Shown piece by piece: positions 7,530 through 18,332 of a stretch of DNA of 47,570 bases. A program made the position numbers and the translations under genes. Position 1 is the first letter of the stretch. Each line of letters begins with the position of its first letter. The DNA lies in the NCBI RefSeq assembly GCF_014652615.1, contig NZ_BMZD01000013.1:1-47570 (forward strand), read 5' to 3'. The stretch is from Novosphingobium arvoryzae. GTDB taxonomy: Bacteria > Pseudomonadota > Alphaproteobacteria > Sphingomonadales > Sphingomonadaceae. The notes under the pieces are model-generated. The model searched no databases. It was not told where the DNA came from and worked only from the letters and a program-made list of their open reading frames with translations.

Positions 7530-8603
7530 ATGCGTATCGCACTGCGGCGCGGTGCCATGCTGGGCCTGCCTACGCTTGGGGCGCTGGTGGCCGGAACCGC
7601 GCTGTCCAGCCAGAAGCCGCCTGCTCCCGCCAATTTCACGACTGAGGACCTGCGGCTCTGCGTTGCCGCCACGGCATACGCCACGGTCGACACCAAGGGT
7701 TCAACCAAGGCCCGCTACAGCGCAATCTTCGAGCGGTTTCACGCGGTCACCCCGAACGAGGATAACCTGACCATCGGGTATCGCTCGCGCATGCTCAAGA
7801 CGAACCTCAGCTTCGATCAGGTCCGCAAGCTGGCCGATGCCTGCCAGCGCGCGCTGGACAAGGGCAAGCCGTTTGCCAACCCCTTCCCCGCCAAGACCAA
7901 CGAGGCCGAATTCCAGCGTTTTCTGCGCGATGGCGATGGCCGTGATCATATGGAAGCGTTCTCGGACTATGACGGCAAGCATTGCCGGACCGCGCTGGCC
8001 TATGCTTGGTCGATCACCTCGGGCGACGAGAGCAAGCGCCATGTTGATAGCTTCCTGGCAATGGGGGCTTCGTTCCCTGAAGACCTGGAACTCTTCGGGG
8101 CGCGGACCAGGATGTTCAAGGCCCAGCTCGACGAAGCAGAGGTCATCCGCGTTGCTGAAGCCTGCCGGATTTCGATCAAAACCGGCACGCCCTTCATCAA
8201 CCCGCTGGGCACCAAGGCGCATGAGACGGCGTATTACGCATGGCTGCGCGCCAATCCGGTCAAGACCGCCCCGGCCCAGGCCTCGGCCCCGTCATCAAGC
8301 AGTGGCCAATCGACCTACAGCCCCCCCGATCCGCTGATCGGGCGCTGCGATGCCACGCTGGAACGTACCCGTGCCGCCGCCACCAAGGATTTCCGCCTGG
8401 CGCAACAGGGAGTGCAGACCTACCTCAAGACCGGGGTCCGGATCGGCTTCGACTACATTCAATACGGCTGCCTCGAAATCGACAGCGGCATCAACGAGTT
8501 GCGCGGCATGAGCTGCCCGGCCGAGTACGCCAACGCCCTGCAACGCTTCCGCAGCGGATACTACATCGGCCTGCCCAGCGGATCGACGCTGCAGTGCAAT
8601 TGA
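7530..8603 (+). CDS. Secreted protein with an internal tandem duplication, function unknown
   Basis: A 357-residue exported protein: basic N-terminus and a hydrophobic stretch (about 10-26). Residues 41-119 and 149-227 are two copies of one domain. Shared positions include LRLCVAATAYA / KHCRTALAYAW, YRSRMLKTNLSFDQVRKLADAC / ARTRMFKAQLDEAEVIRVAEAC, and GKPFANPF / GTPFINPLG. Each copy carries a Cys near its start and another about 60 residues later (44/105 and 152/212), suggesting one disulfide per repeat. A Ser/Pro linker (about 246-268) leads to a C-terminal region with four more cysteines. The ATG at 7530 follows GGGGAACAACTG. I do not recognise the family. Confidence 0.7.
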   Translation: MRIALRRGAMLGLPTLGALVAGTALSSQKPPAPANFTTEDLRLCVAATAYATVDTKGSTKARYSAIFERFHAVTPNEDNLTIGYRSRMLKTNLSFDQVRKLADACQRALDKGKPFANPFPAKTNEAEFQRFLRDGDGRDHMEAFSDYDGKHCRTALAYAWSITSGDESKRHVDSFLAMGASFPEDLELFGARTRMFKAQLDEAEVIRVAEACRISIKTGTPFINPLGTKAHETAYYAWLRANPVKTAPAQASAPSSSSGQSTYSPPDPLIGRCDATLERTRAAATKDFRLAQQGVQTYLKTGVRIGFDYIQYGCLEIDSGINELRGMSCPAEYANALQRFRSGYYIGLPSGSTLQCN

Positions 8604-8632
8604 CGGGCGGCGGGTTGCCCCCGCCGGCCCCA

Positions 8633-9775
8633 TCAATAGCAGGTGGCGCGGTTGCGGATCTTGTCGGCGGTGTGCATCGCGCGAATGCCGACCGCGCCGG
8701 ATACGCAGCTGAGCACACCCGCTGCCTTCAGCGATCCGATCCCGCCCGATTGCGGCTCGTAGAATTCGTACGACACGACGATCCCGCTCGACACCGTGGT
8801 CGATTCCGCACCGAACATCGTGCCAAGATTGCTGCGCTTGACCAGCGATGCCCCGTCGGCATCGATGGCCAGCACCAGCGTCGCCGGGCGCGGGCCATAA
8901 CGGCGCAGTTGATCCTCCGCCGCTTCGATCAGGCTGCTGCCGCCCTGTGATCCAGGGCCGGACAACTCGCCAAGGAAGCCCTCGAACTCGGCGGCGAGCC
9001 TGGCCCGGCCCGCCTCTGCCCCGCCATCCCCGTCGCCGCAGCTGGCTTGTGGCGGCAGCGCCTTCAGCTGGTCGCCCAGCGTTTCGATGGCCGCGCGAAG
9101 CGTCTCGGCCCCGCCCGTTACGGCAGATGCCGGGGCGGACTTGCGCCGCGCGGCGATCTCGCCACGCACAGCCGTTACCAGCATGCCATCGCGCACGCGC
9201 GTGTTCAGGCCCTGATAGACGAAATCCTGCTTGAACAGGTTGAGCAGCGGGGTCGCCGCATTGAGCACATTGGTGATCGAGCCGAGGCTGTCGATCTCGC
9301 CCTTTTCGATCAGTTCACCCTGCACATTCGCGCGGCAGGCCTTGGTCCCGGTCGCCACGATACCGGCATAGCGCCCGGCGAAGCGGCCCAGCCGGTCACG
9401 CACCCGCACCATATCTTCCACCACGGGCAGCTGGTCGGCTCCTTGCAGTACGTCCCAGCCCATGCCGCCCACGGTGCTGGCGGAATCCTGCGCTTCCTTC
9501 GGCACGGGCAGGACCACCATCGTCAGCGATGAAAAGTCGGTCCCGGTGGCATCGACGATCCGCCGCGCCGTCTGTTTCACCGCCACCCCGGTCAGCAGCC
9601 GCGCTTCGATCCGGCCGACATCCGCGCCCAATACCGTCTGCCCCGAGGCCGATGCACCGAGCGGCGTTCCACCATCCTGCGCTGCGGCTCGTCCCGGCAG
9701 CGGAACGACTGCCGCCACCAGCGCCGCAACGGCGGTCATCCATCCTGTCGCGCCCAGCCTGTTCATCGCATCCAT
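8633..9775 (-). CDS. Secreted protein of unknown function, possible lipid- or surface-associated
   Basis: A 380-residue product with a signal peptide (MDAMNRLGATGWMTAVAALV to about GRAAAQ). The mature part has an ISS-like pattern of helices around residues 60-240, a Gly/Ser-rich loop near ELSGPGSQGGSS, and a C-terminal beta-rich region ending NRATCY. Two cysteines near the C-terminus (LSCVSG and TCY) may be bridged. The ATG at 9775 has CGGGAG four bases upstream; a second ATG at 9766 is possible. It lies 118 nt downstream of thiC behind a strong hairpin, so it is probably transcribed separately. No recognised catalytic motif is present. Confidence 0.6.
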   Translation of the reverse strand: MDAMNRLGATGWMTAVAALVAAVVPLPGRAAAQDGGTPLGASASGQTVLGADVGRIEARLLTGVAVKQTARRIVDATGTDFSSLTMVVLPVPKEAQDSASTVGGMGWDVLQGADQLPVVEDMVRVRDRLGRFAGRYAGIVATGTKACRANVQGELIEKGEIDSLGSITNVLNAATPLLNLFKQDFVYQGLNTRVRDGMLVTAVRGEIAARRKSAPASAVTGGAETLRAAIETLGDQLKALPPQASCGDGDGGAEAGRARLAAEFEGFLGELSGPGSQGGSSLIEAAEDQLRRYGPRPATLVLAIDADGASLVKRSNLGTMFGAESTTVSSGIVVSYEFYEPQSGGIGSLKAAGVLSCVSGAVGIRAMHTADKIRNRATCY

Positions 9776-9861
9776 GCTCCCGTCCTGCGGCCCTGCCGAT
9801 CTTCGCTCTGGAACACCGGTCCGCCGTCGTCGTTGATCCGGATCATACGCAGCGCTGGCAA

Positions 9862-9887
9862 GGGGCGGCGGCATTCACCACCGCCCC
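9862..9887 (-). terminator. Hairpin terminator downstream of thiC
   Basis: Six bases past the thiC stop, the minus strand can form a 10-bp GC-rich stem, GGGGCGGTGG with CCGCCGCCCC (one G-U), around a TGAATG loop. Only two T residues follow, so this is a weak intrinsic terminator or an end-protecting hairpin. Confidence 0.5.
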
Positions 9888-9893
9888 GATCGC

Positions 9894-11873
<1,980 letters not shown>

Positions 11874-11963
11874 GCTGTTGCAAGCGGTTCGCGGGTGGCA
11901 CGCTCCCCGGTGGATGACAGCTAGATAGACGCTGCGGCGCGGGCCGTCTAGGCGCTTGGACCA

Positions 11964-12581
11964 ATGACCGTGCTTTACCGCCTGGATGCCCCTGCCGCCG
12001 CGCTGGCCCGCCACTTCGGCGCAGAGGCCGGGCGCGATCCGTGGGCGGGCGGACATGTTGCCCCGGGCGGCTTCGCCCCGGTCATCACGGCCGGGCGGGA
12101 ATTCGTGGCGGGAGCGCGGCTGGAGCGCCAGCCGCGCCGTCTGATCCCCCGCCTGTGGGGCGTGCCGCCGCCATCGGCGGGCGACGCGGGGCGTCCCGGC
12201 GTGCTGAGCGTGCGCAATCCCGACAGCCCGTTCTGGATCGGCAACTTGCGCAACAGCGAGTTCCGCTGCCTGATACCGGCCACGGCCTTCATGGAATGGG
12301 GAAAGGGAACCGACGCCGAGGGCAAGCGCCGCCAGCACTGGTTTGCCTGCGCGGACCAGCCGCTGTTCGCCTTTGCCGGAGTGTGGAAGGACAGCGAGGT
12401 CGCCAGCTTCGCCCTGCTGACCTGCGAACCGAACGCGGCGCTGCGCCATGCGGGCCGGGATGCGATGCCGGTGATCCTGCCGCCCGATCCGGGGGCGTGG
12501 CAGCTGTGGCTGCATGGCGACTGGAAGCGGGCGCGGGAACTGATCGCGCCCTATCCCTCATCGCAGATGCTGGAGCGTTAA
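11964..12581 (+). CDS. SRAP/YedK-HMCES family protein lacking catalytic Cys2
   Basis: A 205-residue SRAP-domain protein. True members start Met-Cys-[GN]; Cys2 bonds abasic sites in single-stranded DNA. Here the N-terminus reads MTVLYRLDAP, so Cys2 is Thr. An in-frame TAG five codons upstream (11949-11951) rules out an earlier start. Other conserved parts remain: Asn85 in SVRNPDSPFW, the RCLIPATAFMEW block with Glu111, and AMPVILPPD. The active-site His, usually three or four residues before that Met, is displaced (RHAGRDAMPVIL, His162). It is probably a non-crosslinking or inactive relative. It starts 222 nt from divergent thiC and ends 4 nt from a convergent membrane-protein gene. Confidence 0.85.
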   Translation: MTVLYRLDAPAAALARHFGAEAGRDPWAGGHVAPGGFAPVITAGREFVAGARLERQPRRLIPRLWGVPPPSAGDAGRPGVLSVRNPDSPFWIGNLRNSEFRCLIPATAFMEWGKGTDAEGKRRQHWFACADQPLFAFAGVWKDSEVASFALLTCEPNAALRHAGRDAMPVILPPDPGAWQLWLHGDWKRARELIAPYPSSQMLER

Positions 12582-12585
12582 CGCC

Positions 12586-12987
12586 CTATTGGAACCGCAG
12601 CAACGATGGCACTATCAGCACCAAGCCCAGCAGCGCCGTGCTGGTCGCCCAGCCGCGATGCATGTGCGCCAGCGTGCGCAGCCAGAACTGGGTGTAGATG
12701 TCGCAAAAGCCAAGGATCGCCAGCGCTTCGAACATCATCAGCCCGCCCATGGCCTTGAGCACGCAGGCCAGCAGGTCGGACGGGATCCACGGGTTGGACA
12801 GGTAGACCAGCGCGCCGATCAACAGCTCCAGCATCCCGCAGACAAATTGCAGCGCGGGCGAGCGTTCCACTTCCTCGATCATGGTGCGCCATGCGCCCGG
12901 CTTGCGCAGCGCCCCAATCCCCGCGAACAATGCGGTCGCGCCCAGCAGCAGCCCGGTCCAGGCCGTCGCGTCGAAAGTCCCAGTCAT
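12586..12987 (-). CDS. Four-helix membrane protein, function unknown
   Basis: A 133-residue hydrophobic protein with about four membrane helices: residues 9-27, 45-65, 80-98 and 112-130. Short polar loops hold RKPGAWRTMIEEVE and the HMHRGW segment. There is no signal peptide and no catalytic motif. Length and topology resemble small integral membrane proteins of the DoxX/DUF2065 sort, but no diagnostic residue confirms that. It converges on the SRAP-like gene (4 nt) and is divergent from the monooxygenase operon across 183 nt. Confidence 0.6.
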   Translation of the reverse strand: MTGTFDATAWTGLLLGATALFAGIGALRKPGAWRTMIEEVERSPALQFVCGMLELLIGALVYLSNPWIPSDLLACVLKAMGGLMMFEALAILGFCDIYTQFWLRTLAHMHRGWATSTALLGLVLIVPSLLRFQ

Positions 12988-13085
12988 CCTTTAGTTCCCT
13001 CCAGCCCAGGTGGTTCTCCCCGGAGGATTATGTTTGCGGCACAATGCGCAGACTTGGCAACGTTGTCCAGAGCGCCTTTCCCCAC

Positions 13086-13114
13086 TGGACTTTAATCGAT
13101 CGCTTAAACATACT
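13086..13114 (+). promoter_or_regulatory. Candidate promoter with palindromic operator for the FMO-P450-crotonase operon
   Basis: The 18-bp near-palindrome TTTAATCGATCGCTTAAA spans 13091-13108. It almost exactly fills the 17-bp spacer between a -35-like TGGACT (13086-13091) and a -10-like CATACT (13109-13114), each matching consensus at four of six positions. A repressor bound here would block RNA polymerase. A closely related palindrome lies at 44286-44303. The transcribed gene starts at 13171. The boxes are weak and the regulator is not in the window. Confidence 0.45.
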
Positions 13115-13170
13115 CCCCGACAATTCAGGAAATGACAGGCCCGGCAAACGGGCGAGGGAGAGTCTTGGCG

Positions 13171-14538
13171 ATGGCATCACGTTTGCCCAGGGTCTGCATC
13201 ATCGGTGCGGGCTGCAGCGGTTTCACCACGGCGAAGCGGCTCAAGGATTACGGCATCCCGTTCGATGTGTTCGAGGCATCGGACGACATCGGCGGCACCT
13301 GGTATTACAACAACCCCAACGGCATGTCGGCCTGTTACCAGAGCCTCCACATCGATACGTCGAAATGGCGGCTGGCGTTCGAGGATTATCCCGTTCCCGC
13401 CGACTGGCCGGATTACCCGCACCATTCGCAGTTGCTGCAATACTTCCACGATTACGTCGATCACTTCGGCTTGCGGCCGCATATCCGCTTCAACACGCGG
13501 GTCGAGGACGCGACGCGCGAGGCTGGCGGCGGCTGGCGGGTGACGCTCTCGACCGGCGAAGTGCTGCATTACGATGCGCTGGCAGTGGCGAACGGCCACC
13601 ACTGGGCCGCGCGCATTCCCGAATATCCGGGCAGCTTCGATGGCGCACAGATCCATTCGCACCAGTATCGCACCCCGTTCGAACCCGTGAACTGTATCGG
13701 CAAGCGCGTGCTGGTGGTGGGCATGGGCAACAGCGCGATGGACATTGCCAGCGAGCTGTCGCAGCGGCCGATGGCGCAGAAGCTGTTCGTTTCGACCCGG
13801 CGCGGGGTCTGGGTCTTCCCGAAGTATTATCGCGGCCAGCCGCTCGACAAGAACCCGGCCCCGGCGTGGATGCCCAAGGGGCTGCGCCAGTGGCTGGGCG
13901 GACGCATGATCAAAAAGCTGGTCGGCAAGATGAGCGACTATGGCCTGCCCGAACCCGAAATCAGCCCGTTCGAAAGCCACGGCACGGTATCGGGCGAATT
14001 CCTGCTGCGGGCCGGATCTGGCGACCTGACGATGAAGCCGGGGGTGGAGCGGCTGGACGGTGACGGCGTGGTGTTCACCGACGGCAGCCGCGAACAGGTG
14101 GACGTGATCGTCTGGGCCACCGGCTATGACATCAGCTTCCCGTTCTTCAAGGACCCGGCCTTCACCGCCGACACCGACAACCGCCCGCCGCCGCTCTACA
14201 AGCGGATCATGAAGCCGGGCGTGCCGGACCTGTTCTACATGGGGCTGGCCCAGCCGCTGCCGACGCTGGTCAACTTCGCCGAGCAGCAGTCCAAGCTGGT
14301 CGGCGCCTATCTGGCGGGTCAGTACCTGCCGCCCGATCCGGCGGAAATGGAGCGGATCATCGCCACGGACGAGGAATACTACACCGGCCAGTATTACGCC
14401 GCGCGGCGTCACACGATCCAGCTCGACTTCGATCATTACGTCCGCGCGCTGAACAAGGAACTCGCCAAGGGTGCCAGGCGCGCGGCAGCGGCGGGCAATG
14501 CCCTGCCGGTCCGGTCCCGCCAGATGGAGGCAGCATGA
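13171..14538 (+). CDS. Class B flavin-containing monooxygenase
   Basis: A 455-residue two-dinucleotide-domain flavoprotein. Motifs are the FAD site IIGAGCSG (about 10-17), the GGTWYYNN segment, the class B fingerprint FxGxxxHxxxY as FDGAQIHSHQY (about 156-166), the NADPH site VVGMGNSAMD (about 187-196) and WATGYD. The fingerprint ends in Tyr, as in FMO-type enzymes rather than Baeyer-Villiger ones. It should use NADPH and O2 to oxygenate a small substrate; which one cannot be read. The ATG at 13171 follows GGGAGAG. It overlaps the P450 start by 4 nt (ATGA), so the two are translationally coupled. A palindromic operator lies upstream. Confidence 0.88.
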   Translation: MASRLPRVCIIGAGCSGFTTAKRLKDYGIPFDVFEASDDIGGTWYYNNPNGMSACYQSLHIDTSKWRLAFEDYPVPADWPDYPHHSQLLQYFHDYVDHFGLRPHIRFNTRVEDATREAGGGWRVTLSTGEVLHYDALAVANGHHWAARIPEYPGSFDGAQIHSHQYRTPFEPVNCIGKRVLVVGMGNSAMDIASELSQRPMAQKLFVSTRRGVWVFPKYYRGQPLDKNPAPAWMPKGLRQWLGGRMIKKLVGKMSDYGLPEPEISPFESHGTVSGEFLLRAGSGDLTMKPGVERLDGDGVVFTDGSREQVDVIVWATGYDISFPFFKDPAFTADTDNRPPPLYKRIMKPGVPDLFYMGLAQPLPTLVNFAEQQSKLVGAYLAGQYLPPDPAEMERIIATDEEYYTGQYYAARRHTIQLDFDHYVRALNKELAKGARRAAAAGNALPVRSRQMEAA

Positions 14539-15758
14539 CCATGCAGGAACGTCCGCTCAACCCGTTCGACGTCAGCCAGGACGCGCTCTATGTCGAGGAC
14601 ACCTGGCGCGAGCCCTTTGCCCGGCTGCGGGCCGAAATGCCGTTGTCCTGGCGCGAGGAAAGCCCCTTTGGTGCCTATTGGTCTGCCGTGACGCACGATC
14701 TGGTGCAGGAAGTGGAACTGCGCCACGATGTGTTCTCATCCCGCTGGGACATGGGCAACATCACCATTGCCGATGCCGTCAATGGCGAGGGGTTCCCCAA
14801 CTTCATCGCGCAGGATCCGCCGATCCACACCGCCCAGCGCCGCGTGATCGCCCCCGCCTTTTCGCCAAGCCAGATGCTGAAGCTGGACAAGCAGGTCCGC
14901 GAACGCACGAAGATGCTGATGGACGGCCTGCCGGTGGGCGAACCGTTCGATTGGGTAGAGCGCGTCTCGATCCCGCAGACGCTGGGGATGCTGTGCATCC
15001 TGTTCGACATGCCGTTCGAGGAATGGCGCGACATCAAGCGCTGGTCCGATTGGGCTAGCGGCGTTTCCGCCGAGAACCTGAACGACGAATACCGCGCGCA
15101 GTTCCTGGCCCAGATGGGCGAGATGCTGGCCCGGTTCGACCGCGAGCTGGAAGACCGCCGGGGCAAGCCACCCACCGACGACCTGCTCAGCCGGATGGTT
15201 CATTCCGAAGCGATGGGCCACATGGAGCCGATGGAGCGGATCGCCAATATCGCGCTGCTGATCGTCGGCGGGAACGACACCACCCGCAATTCGATGACCG
15301 CGCTGGTCGAAGCCTTCGACAAGTATCCCGACCAGCTCGAACGCCTGCGCGCCGACCGGTCGCTGATCCCCAACGCCGCACAGGAAATCATCCGCTGGCA
15401 ATCGCCCGTCACCCACATGCGCCGCACCGCCCTGGAGGACACCGAGCTGGGCGGGCAGGTGATCCGCAAGGGCGAGAAGATCGTGATGTGGTACATCAGC
15501 GCCAACCGTGACGAGCGCGTGTTCCCGGATGCCGAACGGTTTGACGTGGGCCGCGAGAATGCCCGCCGCCACCTGGGCTTCGGCCACGGCATTCATCGCT
15601 GTGTCGGCGCCAAGCTGGCCGAAAACCAGCTGGCCACGCTGATCGGCGAGATTGTCGATCGCAACATCCGGATCGTCCCGCAAGGCGCGCCGGAGCGGCT
15701 GCCAAGCCCGTTCCTGCATGGCTTCACATCGCTGCCGGTGCGGATCGAACCGCAGTGA
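14535..15758 (+). CDS. Cytochrome P450 (soluble bacterial type)
   Basis: A 407-residue class I bacterial P450. Diagnostic parts are the I-helix oxygen site GGNDTTRN (about 245-252), ExxR as EIIR (284-287) and the heme loop FGHGIHRCVGAK with axial Cys356. The H-T-x-x-R-R region QDPPIHTAQRR is typical of P450s. Such enzymes hydroxylate unactivated carbons in terpenoids, alicyclics or fatty acids and need a ferredoxin and reductase, neither of which lies next to it. No membrane anchor is present. It overlaps the upstream monooxygenase (4 nt) and the downstream crotonase (4 nt), so all three form one operon. Confidence 0.95.
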   Translation: MTMQERPLNPFDVSQDALYVEDTWREPFARLRAEMPLSWREESPFGAYWSAVTHDLVQEVELRHDVFSSRWDMGNITIADAVNGEGFPNFIAQDPPIHTAQRRVIAPAFSPSQMLKLDKQVRERTKMLMDGLPVGEPFDWVERVSIPQTLGMLCILFDMPFEEWRDIKRWSDWASGVSAENLNDEYRAQFLAQMGEMLARFDRELEDRRGKPPTDDLLSRMVHSEAMGHMEPMERIANIALLIVGGNDTTRNSMTALVEAFDKYPDQLERLRADRSLIPNAAQEIIRWQSPVTHMRRTALEDTELGGQVIRKGEKIVMWYISANRDERVFPDAERFDVGRENARRHLGFGHGIHRCVGAKLAENQLATLIGEIVDRNIRIVPQGAPERLPSPFLHGFTSLPVRIEPQ

Positions 15759-16642
15759 GCGGCTGGAACACCCTGCTGGTCGAACAGGAGGGGCCGATCC
15801 TGTGGGTCCGGCTCAACCGGCCAGAAGTGCTGAACGCCTATACCAGTGAAATGGGCACGGAACTGGTCCGCGCCTTTGCGCAGGCTGACGGTGACGACAG
15901 CGTGGCCGTGGTGGTGCTGACTGCCACCGGGCGGGTGTTCTGCGCCGGGGCCGACGTTTCAGCGGGCGCGGGGGCGTTCGATACCGAATCCGGCGAGGGC
16001 GCAAAGAACTTTGGCCCAGCCGACGGTTCGCGCGGGAACAGCAACTTCATCCGCGCGATGATGGATTGCCGCAAGCCATCGATCGTGGCGTTCAACGGCT
16101 CGGCGGCCGGCGTCGGCCTGACGCTGACCCTGCCCTGCGATATCCGGATCGCCGCCGACACGGCGAAATTCGGCTGCGTATTCACCCGGCGCGGGCTGGT
16201 GCCCGAAGCGGGGTCGGCCTGGTTCCTGCCCCGGCTGGTCGGCCTGTCCACCGCGCTGAAGTGGTGCCTGACCGGCGCCCTGGTTCCGGCGACTGAGGCG
16301 CTGGCGGCCGGACTGGTGAGCGAAACCGTCCCCGCCGATCAGGTCGAGACACGCGCACGCGCACTGGCGCTGGAAATCGCCGCCAACTGCTCTCCGGTCG
16401 CGCTGGCGCTGACCCGGCGGATGCTGTGGCACTTTTCCGGCGATACCGGACCGGGCGGCGCGCTGTCGGTCGATGCTGCGCTCAACATCGCGCTGGGGGC
16501 AAAAGGCGACGTCCACGAAGGTGTTGCCGCGTTTCTGGAAAAGCGCGCGCCCGATTTCCCGCTGACCGTCAGCGCCGACATGCCGGCCACACCTTGGTGG
16601 CCGGACGAACCGGAAAACCGCCGCCAGGGCAATCCCGCTTAG
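15755..16642 (+). CDS. Enoyl-CoA hydratase/isomerase (crotonase) family
   Basis: A 295-residue crotonase starting with GTG inside the P450 stop (GTGA overlap). The oxyanion-hole parts are FCAGADVS (about 65-72) and FNGSAAGVG (about 111-119), and a glutamate in GLVPEAGSAW (about 150) matches one of the two catalytic acids of hydratases. It is longer than typical (about 260) because of an insert, ETGEGAKNFGPADGSRG-like, after residue 75. It acts on an acyl-CoA in the cytosol, probably downstream of the oxygenases. It converges on the L,D-transpeptidase gene with overlapping stop codons. Confidence 0.9.
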   Translation: MSGWNTLLVEQEGPILWVRLNRPEVLNAYTSEMGTELVRAFAQADGDDSVAVVVLTATGRVFCAGADVSAGAGAFDTESGEGAKNFGPADGSRGNSNFIRAMMDCRKPSIVAFNGSAAGVGLTLTLPCDIRIAADTAKFGCVFTRRGLVPEAGSAWFLPRLVGLSTALKWCLTGALVPATEALAAGLVSETVPADQVETRARALALEIAANCSPVALALTRRMLWHFSGDTGPGGALSVDAALNIALGAKGDVHEGVAAFLEKRAPDFPLTVSADMPATPWWPDEPENRRQGNPA

Positions 16643-18060
16643 AGCGGATTGTCCAGCTGGATGATCGCTTCGGTGCTCTTGCGCTTGCCATCCCACGGCT
16701 GGCGCGGGGCGTTGAGCGCGGCCAGCACCGGCGCATCGCGGCCGTAGAGATCATTGAACTGGCCCAGTTTGCCCGAAATGTCCGACGCCACGGTGAAATA
16801 GGTCAGATAGACCGGGAAAGTCCGGGTCATCGGCACGCGGGTGTAAGTGCCCGACTTGACGATCTCGACCGCTTCTTCCTTGCTCAACCCGCCACCCAGG
16901 ATGCCCATCGTGATGGCCAGTTCCAGCGCCCGCTCGGTGCGGATGCACCCATGGCTGAGCGCCCGGGCTGCCTGGTTGAACAGGTGCCGCCCCGGCGTGT
17001 CGTGCAGGAAGATCGCATGCTCGTTCGGCATGTCGAGCTTCATCATGCCCAATGCGTTCTGCGGCCCCGGCTGCTGGACCACATAGATCGTGCCGTCCTT
17101 GGCCTTGGTCACCTTGTAATTCTCGCGCGCGGCGCGGGCTGGATTGGCGAGCAATTGTGCGCCCAGTCCTTCACCCTTCACGATCGACTGCGGCACGGTC
17201 CAGGTGGGGTTGAAGATCACGCCCTCGACCACTTCGGCCAGCTGCGGGGTCGCCGTGCGGCCCGGCTTGCCGACGATTGTGCGATAGCTGCGGATGATCT
17301 CGTTATCGACCGTCAGGCGCAGCTGGAATTCGGGCACGTTGGTCAGCAGATAGGCCTTGCCCAGATCGCGCGGCATCCAGCGCCAACGGTCAAGGTTGAC
17401 GCGCAGGGTGTTGCGCATCGTTTTGTTGGCCGCAGGGGTGGCGGCCAGACGGGCCTTGAGCACCGCGTAATCGGGATGGGTCGGGGCCAGCCCCTCGATC
17501 GCGCCCGCGATATCGCCGCTCGCCAATGCCTGCGCCATCACGGTTTCGGTTGGCGATGCGTCCACGTCGGGGTCAACCACGAACCACTGGTGACGCGCAT
17601 CCATCCGGGTACGGCCATCGCGCATGTCCTCGACCAGCCAGGTAAAGCTGCGGCTGGCCTGCGCGTCCAGCGCGGGCCCCGCGCCCGCCAAAATCGCGGC
17701 GCGCAGGTCGCCCAGCTGATAATCCGCCGGAACCAGACCATGCGCGCCGATCTGTTCGATCACGCCCACCAGCGCCTGTGCGTTGGCCAGGCTCCAGTTC
17801 ATCACCGGATCGATCACCGGGGCCGGCGGCATCACGGTAGCGGCCGGATCGCCCGGCAGTGCCACCGGTGCCTGCGTTGCGGGAACGGCCGGCTGCGTCG
17901 GAGGGACAGGCCTGGACGGAGCGGGCGCCGGCGTCGGCAGGATGTTTTCCGGCGCGCCGGCGGATTGCGCAGAGACGGCGCTGGCCCCAAGCAACAGCGA
18001 AATCCCCAGAATTGCCCGGCCAGCACCGCGCGTACGGCCGATCATGCCCCGAAACTGCAT
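16639..18060 (-). CDS. L,D-transpeptidase, YcbB/LdtD-like
   Basis: A 473-residue exported protein. After a signal peptide (to about ASAVSAQ) comes a Pro-rich linker, then a peptidoglycan-binding/scaffold domain, a substrate region NLDRWRWMPRDLG, and a YkuD catalytic domain. The catalytic motif is HDTP...SHGCIR with Cys near residue 373. It crosslinks peptidoglycan stems between L- and D-centres (3-3 links) in the periplasm and gives beta-lactam-tolerant links. The ATG at 18060 is preferred: GGAG lies eight bases upstream; an ATG four codons earlier is possible. It is divergent from the DUF885 gene across 272 nt. Confidence 0.9.
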   Translation of the reverse strand: MQFRGMIGRTRGAGRAILGISLLLGASAVSAQSAGAPENILPTPAPAPSRPVPPTQPAVPATQAPVALPGDPAATVMPPAPVIDPVMNWSLANAQALVGVIEQIGAHGLVPADYQLGDLRAAILAGAGPALDAQASRSFTWLVEDMRDGRTRMDARHQWFVVDPDVDASPTETVMAQALASGDIAGAIEGLAPTHPDYAVLKARLAATPAANKTMRNTLRVNLDRWRWMPRDLGKAYLLTNVPEFQLRLTVDNEIIRSYRTIVGKPGRTATPQLAEVVEGVIFNPTWTVPQSIVKGEGLGAQLLANPARAARENYKVTKAKDGTIYVVQQPGPQNALGMMKLDMPNEHAIFLHDTPGRHLFNQAARALSHGCIRTERALELAITMGILGGGLSKEEAVEIVKSGTYTRVPMTRTFPVYLTYFTVASDISGKLGQFNDLYGRDAPVLAALNAPRQPWDGKRKSTEAIIQLDNPL

Positions 18061-18332
18061 CGTCAACTCCATTCGGCCAGCAGGCCGGTAACTCCTCTGG
18101 GCATCTTTTGCCCACAAGCTCCCGCCCCTTCAAGCATCGAGCCTTGCGGAAAGCTGAATTGCCCCCGCAATTGTTCCCACCCGTCGAAGCCCGGCGACTG
18201 TTCATCGACCGTCGCTGCCCGACTGGCACGCGCAGCCTATGCACGAAAGGCCCGCAACGAAGGGCATTGCCAAACACGCCAGCTGTATTACATATACAAC
18301 ACAGTTACTCCATTTCAGGAAGTCCTTGTCGC

